Source of the DNA: JBFGFX01 sp965232455 | GTDB lineage: Bacteria; Pseudomonadota; Gammaproteobacteria; Steroidobacterales; Woeseiaceae | NCBI GenBank assembly: GCA_965232455.1 | Contig: OZ246981.1 | Coordinates: 2,728,001 to 2,792,000 of the forward strand | Reading direction: 5' to 3' | DNA length: 64,000 nt | Shown: piece by piece, positions 19,094-28,378 of the stretch | Position numbering within the stretch: position 1 is the first letter of the stretch | Layout: each line of letters opens with the position of its first letter | Made by a program: the position numbers and the translations under genes | The notes under the pieces: generated by a model | Databases searched by the model: none | What the model was told of the DNA's origin: nothing | Seen by the model: only the letters and a program-made list of their open reading frames with translations

Positions 19094-20764
19094 GTGGCGA
19101 ATAAACGACGGTATAAAGACCTGCGCGTCCTGTTGGCGGCCATCCTTGTCGGTACCTATGGACAGGCTCTCTCGGACGAGCGTCCGAACATCGTATTGAT
19201 CGTTGCCGACGATCTCGGCTACTCCGATCTCGGCGCGTACGGCGGCGAGATTCGCACACCGACTCTGGATGCGCTTGCGCGCGAAGGTCTGCTGCTGACC
19301 AACTATCACACCGGCGCAACCTGCGGTCCCACACGCGCCATGCTGATGACGGGCGTCGATCACCATCGCGCCGGCCTGGGTACGAACGCCGTAACGCTCT
19401 TGAGAATGCCGGAACTGCGAGAACGTGAAGGTTACGAGGGGTTCCTGAACGATCGTGTCGTCACCTTCGTCCGTTTGCTCCAGGACTCCGGTTACCACAC
19501 GTTCATGACGGGCAAGTGGGACCTTGGCGCCCGGCCCGGCCTGCTGCCGACCGATCGCGGCTTCGACCGCTTTTTCGGGATACCGGGCGGTGGCGCAAGT
19601 CATTTCTCGGACGCGATTGGAACGTTTCGGCCGACGGCCGACGCCGCGTACTTTGAAGACGACCGACGAATCGAACGGCTACCTGACGACTTTTACACGT
19701 CGAAGTCTTACGCCGACCGGCTGCTCGGCTTCGTCGACGAACGGCCGGACGACGGCGAACCCTATTTCGCCTATCTCGCGTTCACGGCGCCGCATTGGCC
19801 ATTGCAGGTACCGGACGATTGGATCGACAGATACGCGGGCCGATACGACGCCGGCTGGCACGCGATCCGACAGCAACGCTTCGAGCGGCAGCTCGAACTC
19901 GGCCTGCTGCCCCGTAGCGCCGAGTTGCCGGCGCGTAATCGGGCGGTGGCCGATTGGGAAACGCTGTTGCCGGCGCAGCGGCAGGTAGAGCTCAAGCGCA
20001 TCGAACTCTATGCGGCCATGGTCGAGTTGATGGATCACCACATCGGCCGATTCATCGACGGGATCGGCAGGGACGACGACCGCGAGACGATCATCGTGTT
20101 CGTATCCGACAACGGCTCCGAGGGCAACGACATCGGCAACCTGCTGGACAATAAATACTGGATCCCGGCCACGTTCGACAACCGCCTGGACAATATGGGC
20201 CGTCGCGGTTCTTACGTCTGGCTCGGCGCCGGCTGGGGACAGGCGACCGTATCGCCGTTTCGCAACTTCAAGTCCTTTACGACGGGAGGCGGCATTCGTG
20301 CGCCGGCGATCGTCTTCAGCACGACCGGCCGTTTCGGTAACGGCCGCAAGGACGCGGTGATGAGCGTCATGGACATCGCGCCGACCGTCCTCGAACTCGC
20401 CGGAATCGACCATCCCGCGACCGGCGAAGATCCAGGCACGCTGATCGAGATGAACGGCATCTCCGCGCTTCCCTACCTCAGCAACATGGCGCCGACCATC
20501 CACGGCGATTCGCCCATCGGCTGGGAGATTTACGGAAACCGCGCGCTGATCATGGGGGACTGGAAGGCCGTGTTCACGTGGCCGCCCGAGGGCAACGGCG
20601 AGTGGCAGCTATTCGACATCGGCGACGACCCGGCGGAGACGCGCGACCTCGGAGCGTCCGACCCGCAGAAGCTTGCAGAAATGGTGCAACACTGGGGCGC
20701 CTACGCGGAGCAGAACGGCGTCGCGATTTTCGACAGGGACACGGGTTATGGCCGCTACCCCTAA
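19094..20764 (+). CDS. Arylsulfatase-type sulfatase, exported
   Basis: I start at the GTG at 19094, which gives a signal peptide ending near GQALSDE; a TTG at 18992 would add 34 basic residues. The formylglycine site is C77-G-P-T-R, so it is a Cys-type sulfatase needing FGE or anSME maturation. Calcium ligands are present (ADD at the N-terminus and Asp339-Asn340 in SDNGSEGND), as are Lys141 and His234 in TAPHWP. The usual GKWHLG motif reads GKWDLG, replacing an active-site histidine with Asp143. The protein probably desulfates an organic sulfate, or has altered activity. No sulfatase-maturation gene lies in the window. Confidence 0.88.
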   Translation: MANKRRYKDLRVLLAAILVGTYGQALSDERPNIVLIVADDLGYSDLGAYGGEIRTPTLDALAREGLLLTNYHTGATCGPTRAMLMTGVDHHRAGLGTNAVTLLRMPELREREGYEGFLNDRVVTFVRLLQDSGYHTFMTGKWDLGARPGLLPTDRGFDRFFGIPGGGASHFSDAIGTFRPTADAAYFEDDRRIERLPDDFYTSKSYADRLLGFVDERPDDGEPYFAYLAFTAPHWPLQVPDDWIDRYAGRYDAGWHAIRQQRFERQLELGLLPRSAELPARNRAVADWETLLPAQRQVELKRIELYAAMVELMDHHIGRFIDGIGRDDDRETIIVFVSDNGSEGNDIGNLLDNKYWIPATFDNRLDNMGRRGSYVWLGAGWGQATVSPFRNFKSFTTGGGIRAPAIVFSTTGRFGNGRKDAVMSVMDIAPTVLELAGIDHPATGEDPGTLIEMNGISALPYLSNMAPTIHGDSPIGWEIYGNRALIMGDWKAVFTWPPEGNGEWQLFDIGDDPAETRDLGASDPQKLAEMVQHWGAYAEQNGVAIFDRDTGYGRYP

Positions 20765-20797
20765 ACACTAGGCGAGCGATACGCTCGGCTTTGATCG

Positions 20798-22225
20798 ATG
20801 TTCAGGTTCTTGTTGCTCGCTCACCGCTATCTGGGTATCGCAATCGGCCTGCTCGTCGCGCTGTGGTGCCTGTCGGCGTTCGTGATGATGTACGTGCAGT
20901 TTCCGCGCCTCAGTGACGGCGAGCGGCTGGCGAGCCTGCCGGCGATCGACCTGCGAGCCTGCTGCGCCATGACACCGGCCATCGTTGACGCCATGTCGGA
21001 ATCGGACCGGTTCGTCGTCGAATCGCTGGCGGATCGGCCGGTTGTCAGAACCTCCGGCAAGCGCCGGCGGGTGTTCGAGCTGCGCAGCGGCGACGAAATC
21101 GCGGCCGTGGACCCGAAACTCGCCGCGCTGGCGGCGGCGACCTATTTCCGGGAACGCGGGATCGGCGATACCGCAAGCCTGATCCGCACGGTTCATCGCG
21201 ACCAGTGGACCGTGGCCGGGTATTTCGACCAGCTGCGGCCGTTCTATCTGTTTTCAGCCGATGACGACGCGGACAGTCGCATCTACATTTCGTCGAAGAC
21301 CGGCGAAGCCATGCAGGACAGCTCCGGAAACGAACGGTTCTGGAATTGGATCGGGGCGGTCGTTCACTGGATTTATCCGACGGTCTTGCGGCAGAACACG
21401 GCGGTTTGGACGATGGTCGTCATCTGGACCACGGTGATTTCGCTTTTCCTCACCGTTTTCGGCATCTACCTGGGCATCCTGCAGTTTCGGCCGCGGCGTA
21501 ACGGAGGGCGATCACCCTACCGCGGAATGACGTTATGGCATCACTACAGCGGCCTTACGTTCGGTGTCTTTACCGTTACGTGGCTGATCAGCGGACTGTT
21601 CTCGATGAATCCCTGGGGGATGTTCGAGTCCGATAGCGGCGAGCGCGAACGGCGTTTCATCGAAGCCGCGCCGGGAAGCGCGGACGACGTTCGCTCGTTC
21701 CTTACGAGCCTGTCCACGAATCGCCTCCCGGCGGAAACGGTACGTGTGCAGTCGGCCTTTTTTGCGGGTGAGTTTGCGGTTACGGCGGAGCTGGCCGATG
21801 GATCGTCGACCCGACTGGCGGGTAGAACGCTAGCGACGCGGCCGCTGGTGGAACAGGACTTGAAAAACGTTCCCGCACTGATCGGCGCGGAGTCCGCCGT
21901 GCTGGACGCCGGCTGGCTGACCCGGGACGACGCCTATTACTTCAGCCACCACGAGTCGGTCGAACTCCCGGTGTATCGCGTCGTCCTCGACGACGCCGAC
22001 CGGAGCCGTTATTACTTCCACGCAACGAGCGGCAGGCTGATCAAAAAGGTCGACGGCGCGGCGCGCGGCTACCGCTGGTGGTTCGAGGCGCTGCACCGCG
22101 GCGACTTCGCCGGACTGAGCCGGCAAAGGCCACTGTGGGACATTGTGATGTTGACGTTGCTGGCCGGCGTGACGGTTGGCGCCGTGACCGGCGTTTATCT
22201 CGGTTTTCGCCGGCTCACCCGCTAA
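20798..22225 (+). CDS. PepSY-associated transmembrane protein
   Basis: This 475-residue inner-membrane protein has four clear helices (around residues 10-33, 205-230, 250-275 and 445-468) separated by large periplasmic loops. The arrangement HRYLGIAIGLLVALWCLSAF, then FWNWIGAVVHWIYP, WHHYSGL and a final helix matches the PepSY_TM family, which often accompanies TonB receptors or iron reduction. Histidines in several helices could bind haem. It starts 33 bp after the sulfatase stop, so it may be co-transcribed. It is followed by the membrane-anchor gene at 22393. Confidence 0.82.
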   Translation: MFRFLLLAHRYLGIAIGLLVALWCLSAFVMMYVQFPRLSDGERLASLPAIDLRACCAMTPAIVDAMSESDRFVVESLADRPVVRTSGKRRRVFELRSGDEIAAVDPKLAALAAATYFRERGIGDTASLIRTVHRDQWTVAGYFDQLRPFYLFSADDDADSRIYISSKTGEAMQDSSGNERFWNWIGAVVHWIYPTVLRQNTAVWTMVVIWTTVISLFLTVFGIYLGILQFRPRRNGGRSPYRGMTLWHHYSGLTFGVFTVTWLISGLFSMNPWGMFESDSGERERRFIEAAPGSADDVRSFLTSLSTNRLPAETVRVQSAFFAGEFAVTAELADGSSTRLAGRTLATRPLVEQDLKNVPALIGAESAVLDAGWLTRDDAYYFSHHESVELPVYRVVLDDADRSRYYFHATSGRLIKKVDGAARGYRWWFEALHRGDFAGLSRQRPLWDIVMLTLLAGVTVGAVTGVYLGFRRLTR

Positions 22226-22392
22226 GACGTGTAGCCGTAGGTAAGGTGTCCGCCGGCCTGTTCCGGACCGCACGCCGCTGCTTAGCACTGTTGCGAATAT
22301 CGAGAATGGTCAGGGCGTCGCCGTTCCCGTGCGATGCCATCGAAGACTCAGTGTGCGATGCTAGGCGCGCTCACGAAATAGGAGGCTTGGAG

Positions 22393-23049
22393 ATGGACGA
22401 AAGAACGGTCGAAGCGCAACCGCCTGCCCGCGGCACGCTCCTCAAAAGCGCCGTAATCGCGTGTATCGCCGCCTTGGTGGCCACGGTGCTGTTCGTGATG
22501 CCGGCGGAGTACGGGGTCGATCCGACCGGCATCGGCGCAAAACTGGGGCTGCTCGAACTGACGGAGACCGACGAACACGCGGACGACGCACCGCCGCGAA
22601 TGGTCGTCGGCGCCTACCCGGGCATACCCGACGAGGCGTCTTTCGACTATTTCGAGCCGGAAGTGCTTGGCGAACCGTACAGCAAGGGCCACGGCGGTCC
22701 GTTTCGCGAAAACACGATGACAATCGAACTCGACGTCTTGGAACAGGTGGAATACAAGGCCGTGATGCAGCAGGGCGACGCCATCGTCTATTCCTGGTCC
22801 GTCGCGGAGGGCACGGTATACACGGATTTCCACGCCGATCCCGGCGAAGACGCCAGCGGCTATCCCGAAGGCTATTTTATTCGCTACCGGGAATCGGAGA
22901 CGCCGCAGGACGCCGGTTCCCTGGTTGCTCCGTTCGCGGGCAACCACGGCTGGTACTGGCTCAATATCGAGGAACAGCCGATCACGATTACGCTGAAGGT
23001 ATCGGGATACTACGAACGCATCGACGAGTTGTTCCGCGCCTACCAGTGA
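22393..23049 (+). CDS. Membrane-anchored periplasmic protein (transmembrane anchor family)
   Basis: An AGGAGG ribosome site 8 bp upstream fixes the ATG at 22393, although the frame is open from 22078. The 218-residue product has one helix (residues 18-37, LLKSAVIACIAALVATVLFV) and then VMPAEYGVDPTGIGAKLGL, a stretch I recognise from proteins labelled transmembrane anchor protein. The remainder is a beta-rich periplasmic domain with GHGGPFRENTMTIEL and a final GWYWLNIEEQPITITLKVSGYYE. Such genes are often beside HupE/UreJ genes, as here, where they converge. The function is not known. Confidence 0.8.
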   Translation: MDERTVEAQPPARGTLLKSAVIACIAALVATVLFVMPAEYGVDPTGIGAKLGLLELTETDEHADDAPPRMVVGAYPGIPDEASFDYFEPEVLGEPYSKGHGGPFRENTMTIELDVLEQVEYKAVMQQGDAIVYSWSVAEGTVYTDFHADPGEDASGYPEGYFIRYRESETPQDAGSLVAPFAGNHGWYWLNIEEQPITITLKVSGYYERIDELFRAYQ

Positions 23050-23077
23050 TTTCCCCGGCGGCGGTAGCAAGCCGCGT

Positions 23078-23776
23078 TTACGCGGCCGTCACCAGGTATC
23101 CGGCAAACTGATAACTCGCCAGCAGGAATCCGGCAAACATCAGCAAAATGTTGAACGCGTTCGAGTGACGATGGAAGCTGCCCGACGCGCGCCAGGCCAC
23201 GACGAAAAAGACCAGAATGCTCAGCGCAAGCAGCTGGCCGATTTCGACGCCGACGTTGAACGCAATGATGTTGGCGACGAGCCCCTCCGAGGACAGCGTG
23301 AAGTCCTGCAGCTTGGTCGCCAGGCCGAAGCCGTGGATCAGACCGAAGACGAATACCGCGAGTTTCGGGTTCGGCGCCCAGCCAAGCGTCGATTTGAAAC
23401 CGCCCAGGTTCTCGAACGCCTTATACACGACCGAAAGACCGATGATCGCGTCGACCAGATAGGGATTGACGTGGAGTTCACCGAGAACGCCGCTGAGCAG
23501 AGTGATGCTGTGTCCAACCGCAAACATCGTGACGTATACGGCGACGTCCTTCATCCGGTACAGGAAAAAGATAACGCCGAGCAGGTACAAAAGATGATCG
23601 TAACCGGTCACCATGTGTTTGGCGCCAAGGTAGGCGAACACCGGCAAGGCCTGGCCGGCATTCTGTTCGAGATACGCCGCGTCCCGGTCGGCGACCCCGT
23701 GCGCCAGTGCACCGGCCGCGACGAGCAGGGCGGTCCCGGCCAGCGCTATGCCGATCAGTTTGCGCGAGAGTCTCAT
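23078..23776 (-). CDS. HupE/UreJ-family membrane protein
   Basis: The ATG at 23776 gives a 232-residue protein with a signal-like N-terminus ending in ALAHGVAD and about six helices. GAKHMVTGYDHLLYLLGVIFF and FVFGLIHGFGLA carry the histidines typical of HupE/UreJ proteins, which are thought to move nickel or other metals. An in-frame extension to 24199 lacks a good start and is ignored. The gene converges on the anchor-protein gene at 22393-23049. No urease or hydrogenase genes are visible, so a metal role is inference from the family. Confidence 0.87.
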   Translation of the reverse strand: MRLSRKLIGIALAGTALLVAAGALAHGVADRDAAYLEQNAGQALPVFAYLGAKHMVTGYDHLLYLLGVIFFLYRMKDVAVYVTMFAVGHSITLLSGVLGELHVNPYLVDAIIGLSVVYKAFENLGGFKSTLGWAPNPKLAVFVFGLIHGFGLATKLQDFTLSSEGLVANIIAFNVGVEIGQLLALSILVFFVVAWRASGSFHRHSNAFNILLMFAGFLLASYQFAGYLVTAA

Positions 23777-23966
23777 ACGATGACGTCCACGGATTGTTGC
23801 CCCGGTTACTCGCCAAGGTCGCGTTATTCTAGGCGTTGTCGCGTCACGCGCACATCGAAAACGCCGGTCGCGTCTCGCGGCGCGCAACGGCTTTCGACGG
23901 CGGAGGGGCGCTTGCGATATAAATAAAAGCAATGATCCGTCGACGTCATCGTTAACAGGCCCTGGA

Positions 23967-24929
23967 ATGCGGCTGGCCAGTATCCGATACCAGGGCAGAG
24001 AGCGCGTTGGCCTTCTCGAGGCCGACCGGACGCTCAGATTGGGCGACTTCGCTTCGATGGCGGAGGTCATTGCCGCGGATCGCGGAACACTCGAGTTTTC
24101 GGGTCCGGGCATGAGCCTGAACGACGTCGACGAGTGGCTGCCGCCGGTTCCCAGGCCGGGCAAAATACTCGGCGTAGCCATGAATAACTCCGCCAGCAAC
24201 GAACGTAAGATCAGCGCACCGGATCATCCCGCGTATTTTTTGAAGCCGCCGTCCTGTCTCGTGGGACATCGTCAGCCCATCAGGGTTCGTCCGTATTACG
24301 GGAGCCTGCATCCCGAGCCGGAACTCGGCGTCGTGATCGGCAAGACCACTCGCGACGTGGACGCCGATCGCGCGATGGACGCGGTGTTCGGATACACGAT
24401 TGTCAACGACGTCACCGGCAACGGGATGCGCGCCGACGACCTGTTTCACTATTGGGCGCTTTACGCGGACGCCGAAAACCCAGGGCAATTGGAGCGACGT
24501 GAGCAGCACCTGTCGTACGCGGCGCGCTACAAGGGAACCGATACGTTCGGCTGTATGGGACCGTGGCTCACGACCGCGGACGAGATCCCGGAGCCCGACG
24601 ATCTCGACGTCCGCTGCTCCGTCGGCGGCGAGCCGATCGCCGAGGACAGTACCCGCTTCTATAATTTCAAAGTGGCCGAACTCCTAAGCTATATCAGCCA
24701 GTTTCAGACGCTGCATCCCGGCGACGTCCTCTGCTGCGGCACGGCCTTCAAAGCATCGCCGGGACGGCGTTCGATCCATCAGGCAAACCTGCAGGTGATG
24801 GGTGGGCCGGTCGAGGTCGGTATCGAGGGGCTCGGTACGCTGACCAACCCGGTCGTCGTCGAGAGAAAGCCGATCGGCAACTGGCGATTACCGGCGGCCG
24901 AGTCCGCGAAAGCGGATCGACGGACATGA
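23967..24929 (+). CDS. Fumarylacetoacetate-hydrolase-family enzyme
   Basis: The 320-residue protein has the FAH fold with metal ligands Glu117 and Glu119 in HPEPELGVVIG and a conserved VNDVTG segment. Members hydrolyse, hydrate, decarboxylate or isomerise ring-cleavage products of aromatic degradation. Its stop overlaps the ATG of the MhpB-like dioxygenase (ATGA), so both are translated together and it most likely acts on that enzyme's product. It could replace MhpC (hydrolase) or MhpD (hydratase), which are absent here. FAH members of this group usually have 220 to 290 residues; here about 60 residues precede the catalytic domain. Confidence 0.85.
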   Translation: MRLASIRYQGRERVGLLEADRTLRLGDFASMAEVIAADRGTLEFSGPGMSLNDVDEWLPPVPRPGKILGVAMNNSASNERKISAPDHPAYFLKPPSCLVGHRQPIRVRPYYGSLHPEPELGVVIGKTTRDVDADRAMDAVFGYTIVNDVTGNGMRADDLFHYWALYADAENPGQLERREQHLSYAARYKGTDTFGCMGPWLTTADEIPEPDDLDVRCSVGGEPIAEDSTRFYNFKVAELLSYISQFQTLHPGDVLCCGTAFKASPGRRSIHQANLQVMGGPVEVGIEGLGTLTNPVVVERKPIGNWRLPAAESAKADRRT

Positions 24930-25882
24930 GCACCGCGCTGCTGTGTGCCTCACACAGCCCGCTGCTGTATTGTTTCGCCAGGGAACCGGAGGCGTGGGAG
25001 CCGCTGCAGGCGGCCTTCAAGGCGCGTGCCGACGCCGTCGCCGAATTCGACCCGGAACTCGTCATTGCCTTCGGTTCCGATCACTTCAACGGTTTTTTCC
25101 TGAAATTGATGCCCGCGTTCTGCGTGGGACTGAATGCGACAGCGGTCGGCGACATCGGCGGCTTCGCGGGAACACTCGACGTACCGGCGGAAACGGCGCT
25201 CGAAATCGTGCGCTTCCTGCGCGAGAACGACGTCGATCCGGCCACGTCGGCGGACATGAGCGTCGATCACGCGTTCTCGCAAACGATCCACACGATGTGC
25301 GGTGGACTCGACCGGCGGCCGACGGTCCCCATTTTCATCAACTGCATCAACGAACCTTTCGTGCCGTTCCGCCGAACGCGGCTCATGGGTGCGGCGGTTG
25401 GCCGCTATGCGCGATCGACGGGCAAACGTGTTTTGTTTCTCGCCTCCGGCGGCATGTCGCATCATCCGCGCCGTTATTACCCGGAGCCCGGCGACGGGCC
25501 GGCGGAGGTCACCGCCTGGCAGCGGTCCGGCGGCGACGATCCGGGCTCGCTGAGCGCGGAACAGTGGATAGAGCGGCTCGAGGTCATGCACCACGAAGGC
25601 GCCGAAATGATCGTGCGAGGCGAGCGTACGGCCAGCGACATGTGCCTCAACCCGACGTCGGACCGGCGCTTCCTCGATACCCTGATCGGCTCGCCGTTAG
25701 AGGCGTTCGACCGTTGGGACCCGGACGAACTGGTCGCCGAAGGCGGAATCGGCTCGATGGAACTGCACACCTGGATCGCGGCGACGGCTGCGCAGCTGGC
25801 CGCCGGGGGGGCGGCCCCTGCCCTCGACTTTTATGCCGTTACACCGGAGCTGGGCATCGCCACCGGCATCGTGCACGGTTGA
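24926..25882 (+). CDS. mhpB: Extradiol catechol dioxygenase, MhpB type
   Basis: The 318-residue protein aligns by eye along its length with E. coli MhpB (3-carboxyethylcatechol 2,3-dioxygenase), a LigB-superfamily Fe(II) enzyme. His10 (ASHSP) and His53 (SDHFNGFF) are metal ligands, and His115 (SVDHAF) and His179 (GGMSHH) fall on the same numbers as MhpB's catalytic histidines. It would open the ring of a 3-substituted catechol such as 2,3-dihydroxyphenylpropionate. It is coupled to the upstream FAH gene by an ATGA overlap and converges on an IclR regulator, the family to which MhpR belongs. The precise side chain of the substrate is unproven. Confidence 0.87.
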   Translation: MSTALLCASHSPLLYCFAREPEAWEPLQAAFKARADAVAEFDPELVIAFGSDHFNGFFLKLMPAFCVGLNATAVGDIGGFAGTLDVPAETALEIVRFLRENDVDPATSADMSVDHAFSQTIHTMCGGLDRRPTVPIFINCINEPFVPFRRTRLMGAAVGRYARSTGKRVLFLASGGMSHHPRRYYPEPGDGPAEVTAWQRSGGDDPGSLSAEQWIERLEVMHHEGAEMIVRGERTASDMCLNPTSDRRFLDTLIGSPLEAFDRWDPDELVAEGGIGSMELHTWIAATAAQLAAGGAAPALDFYAVTPELGIATGIVHG

Positions 25883-25886
25883 AAGG

Positions 25887-25903
25887 GTCGTCCGACGGAC
25901 GAC
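25887..25903. repeat. Palindrome at convergent gene ends
   Basis: GTCGTCCG and CGGACGAC form a perfect 8-bp inverted repeat around a single A. It fills the 22-bp space between the mhpB-like stop and the IclR stop. It resembles the GTCG...CGAC ends of the REP-like family but has a different core, and may serve as a bidirectional terminator stem. Confidence 0.5.
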
Positions 25904-25904
25904 T

Positions 25905-26723
25905 CTACAACGTTGCCGCCATCTTGTTGGCCATTTCGACCGAACCCAGGACGCGGGAAATCTCGACGGCGACTTCCTTGACCGGCATCAGATACCGGGT
26001 CTCCCGGTTCGGATCGTCGGGCCGGTTCGGCATGATCGCAGCCAGCGCCGCTTCGATACGCTCGTGATGATTGAAAATCGGCACGGTCAGCGCCGAAAAA
26101 CCGGCGCCGTGCGGATTGTCGAGAAACTCGTGGAATCGCTCGCGAATTTTCGCCATGTCCCGGCGCAGTTCGTTGGCGTCGAAATCCACCTCCCGTTCCG
26201 CGTGCCGCTCCGTGCGCCTCGACAGGATGCGTTCCTGCGTATTCTCGGTGGAGAACGCGAGGATCAGCCGCGCGGTCGGTGAAACCGGTACGGTAAAACG
26301 CAGTCCGCGCTCGATTTTCGGCGCAAACGGCTTGCCGCTGCTGACCGTCGATACGATCAGCGAATCGCCGCCCGCGGGGATCGCCAGCAGGATGGTTTCC
26401 GAGATCCGGTTCTTCAGCACCACCATATAGCGATACGCGATATTGGTGATCTCGTACTGGTGCAGCGCAAAACTCGCCAGACGGAAGAGCTTCGAGCCCA
26501 GCCGGTAGCCGCTGTTGTCGGGCGTTTTCACGACGAGCTCGAGATCGGCGAGCGTGCTCAGGTGCCGCGAGACCCGTGCCTTGGTCATGCCCAGGTGGGC
26601 GGCAATGTCCGTAACCCGCTGCGGCCGGCCGCTTTCGGCCAGGTATTCGAGCAAATTGACCGCGACGACCACGCTGTGCACTGTGGAAGATTTTGTTTTT
26701 ACTGGTATTTCGGTATCGTTCAT
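25905..26723 (-). CDS. IclR-family transcriptional regulator
   Basis: The 272-residue protein has an N-terminal winged helix (RVTDIAAHLGMTKARVSRHLSTLADLELV, residues about 35-70) and an IclR effector domain containing GLRFTVPVSPTARLILAF. The start at ATG 26723 is chosen over 26741 since it leaves a normal N-terminal tail. It sits between the mhpB-like dioxygenase and an aromatic-acid transporter. MhpR, PcaR and PobR belong to this family, so it most likely senses an aromatic acid and controls one or both neighbours. Confidence 0.88.
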   Translation of the reverse strand: MNDTEIPVKTKSSTVHSVVVAVNLLEYLAESGRPQRVTDIAAHLGMTKARVSRHLSTLADLELVVKTPDNSGYRLGSKLFRLASFALHQYEITNIAYRYMVVLKNRISETILLAIPAGGDSLIVSTVSSGKPFAPKIERGLRFTVPVSPTARLILAFSTENTQERILSRRTERHAEREVDFDANELRRDMAKIRERFHEFLDNPHGAGFSALTVPIFNHHERIEAALAAIMPNRPDDPNRETRYLMPVKEVAVEISRVLGSVEMANKMAATL

Positions 26724-26874
26724 GCGTCCTGCGTCTTTCACTGCTTATCGGCGGACGGAGCAGTATATCGCATAACGCAACAAATAAATGTGGAACCGCG
26801 CTCAAACGTCATCGCCGGCTGCTACGGGCCCTGCAGCGGCTCCCGCTTGAGCCCGTCCCTCCCGGCGGGGAGCG

Positions 26875-28206
26875 TCAATCCACGTGCAGGAGATAGGCGA
26901 TGTATCCGCCGACCGCCATCGGCACGGCAAAAAATATGAAGTTGGCGGACATGTCGAATCCGGCGACGATCAGATAGCCGGCAACCGCTGGGCCCGCAAC
27001 CGCGCCCGATCGGCCGAGACCGATCGCCCAGCCGATCCCGGCGCTGCGAATCTCGGTCGGGTAAATCTTGGCGGCGGTGCCGTACAGGCCGGTGAACCCT
27101 CCCTGCTGAAGAATGCCAATCAGGAGAATCAGCACCATCAACAGATGCAGCTGGTTCGGCGCCATCGCGAATATCACCATGCCGACGGCCGACGCGAACG
27201 ACAGGATGAACACCAGCGTGGTCAGTTTCCAGCGCGTCGACAACCATCCCATCAGATAAATTCCGATCACACCGCCGAGGTTGAACAAAAAGAAGGCGTC
27301 GTGTCCGACCGAGGCGTCGTAACCGGAATCGTTCATCAGCTTCGGTATCCAGCTCATCAGGAAATACAGCGTACTGAAGCACAGGAAAAAAGCCGTCCAC
27401 AGAATCAGCGTCGCTTTTCTATGGTCCGACGACAGAAGCTTTGCCAGGAAGTTGCCGCCGGCCGCCGCGGGTTCCGCGCGAACCTCGGGCATCGCACTGA
27501 TCGTGTCCTTCTTCAACTTCGTCAGTATTCGGTTGACGCGCTCCAGCGCGTTCGCGGGACGCCGCTCGAACAGGTATTTGAGCGACTCCGGGATGAAGAG
27601 ATAAGCGACAATCGCCATCGACAGCGTCACCGCGCCGCCGAACCAGAACATTCCGCGCCAGCCGTAGTCCGGCATGACGTAGCCGGCGACGACCGACGTC
27701 ATCATTGCTCCCATCGGATAACCCGACGTCACCACCGCCACCGACAGCGCGCGGTATTTGTCCGGACTGTATTCGGCCGCAAGCGTCGCCTGACAGGCCA
27801 GCATCGCGCCCGCACCCATCCCGCTGATGAAACGCAGCACAAGAAACTCGATCAGGCTGTTTGCGTTGGCAGTAAACAGAATGGACACGCCGACTAGCGT
27901 AATACTTATGATGATCAGCGCCCGGCGACCGATGACGTCGGAGATCGGCGCCAACAGCATGGCGCCCGCCATCATGCCCGCGAGCGCAAAACTGAACACC
28001 CAGCCGAGCCGGTCGGGCGTCAGCTGTAGCTCGGTCGACACGGCGCTTGCGACGATGGCCATCGCCGTTATGTCGAATCCGTCGAGCATGTTGAAAAACA
28101 AGCAGAGACCGACAACCAGTAACTGCTGGCTGCTGACCTTGCCGTTGTCGATGACTTCAGCGACCAAACCGTCGCTGCTGAGGGTGCTTGCGTTCGTTGA
28201 CATCAA
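26875..28206 (-). CDS. MFS transporter, aromatic acid:H+ symporter (AAHS) type
   Basis: The 443-residue protein has 12 helices and the AAHS hallmark DGFDI in helix 1 (CLFFNMLDGFDITAMAI), with a GRRALIIIS loop 2-3 motif and a PESLKYLFERR segment after helix 6. Relatives include PcaK (4-hydroxybenzoate and protocatechuate) and MhpT. It lies downstream of ligB on the same strand with a 172-bp gap and upstream of the IclR gene, so it probably brings in the substrate of the adjacent catabolic genes. The sequence does not decide between benzoate-type and phenylpropanoid substrates. Confidence 0.88.
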   Translation of the reverse strand: MMSTNASTLSSDGLVAEVIDNGKVSSQQLLVVGLCLFFNMLDGFDITAMAIVASAVSTELQLTPDRLGWVFSFALAGMMAGAMLLAPISDVIGRRALIIISITLVGVSILFTANANSLIEFLVLRFISGMGAGAMLACQATLAAEYSPDKYRALSVAVVTSGYPMGAMMTSVVAGYVMPDYGWRGMFWFGGAVTLSMAIVAYLFIPESLKYLFERRPANALERVNRILTKLKKDTISAMPEVRAEPAAAGGNFLAKLLSSDHRKATLILWTAFFLCFSTLYFLMSWIPKLMNDSGYDASVGHDAFFLFNLGGVIGIYLMGWLSTRWKLTTLVFILSFASAVGMVIFAMAPNQLHLLMVLILLIGILQQGGFTGLYGTAAKIYPTEIRSAGIGWAIGLGRSGAVAGPAVAGYLIVAGFDMSANFIFFAVPMAVGGYIAYLLHVD

Positions 28207-28378
28207 GTGCTCCGGAACTCCAATACGCCGCGGCCCTATTGAGCCATCGGCATACGCGTACTCCCGGCATTCGCGACGGGTGGGGCTACGGTATCAGGTT
28301 TCGACAGCCCAATCCTCCGGACAGCCGTCCATCTGTTACATCACGAGCAAAATTCCCGACGATGAATCCGGCGGCCGT

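Noticed and set aside
18683..19603. Minus-strand open frame over the ALDH start and sulfatase
   Set aside because: It overlaps the sulfatase formylglycine region in antisense and has no domain.
22078..22392. Upstream extension of the membrane-anchor gene
   Set aside because: It overlaps the end of the PepSY gene in another frame, and an AGGAGG site marks the ATG at 22393.
23071..23086. GCCGCG/CGCGGC hairpin at the HupE stop as a terminator
   Set aside because: The stem is short, overlaps the coding end and has no T-run on either strand.
23777..24199. Upstream extension of HupE/UreJ
   Set aside because: The residues are low-complexity and lack a start; the ATG at 23776 opens a normal signal sequence.
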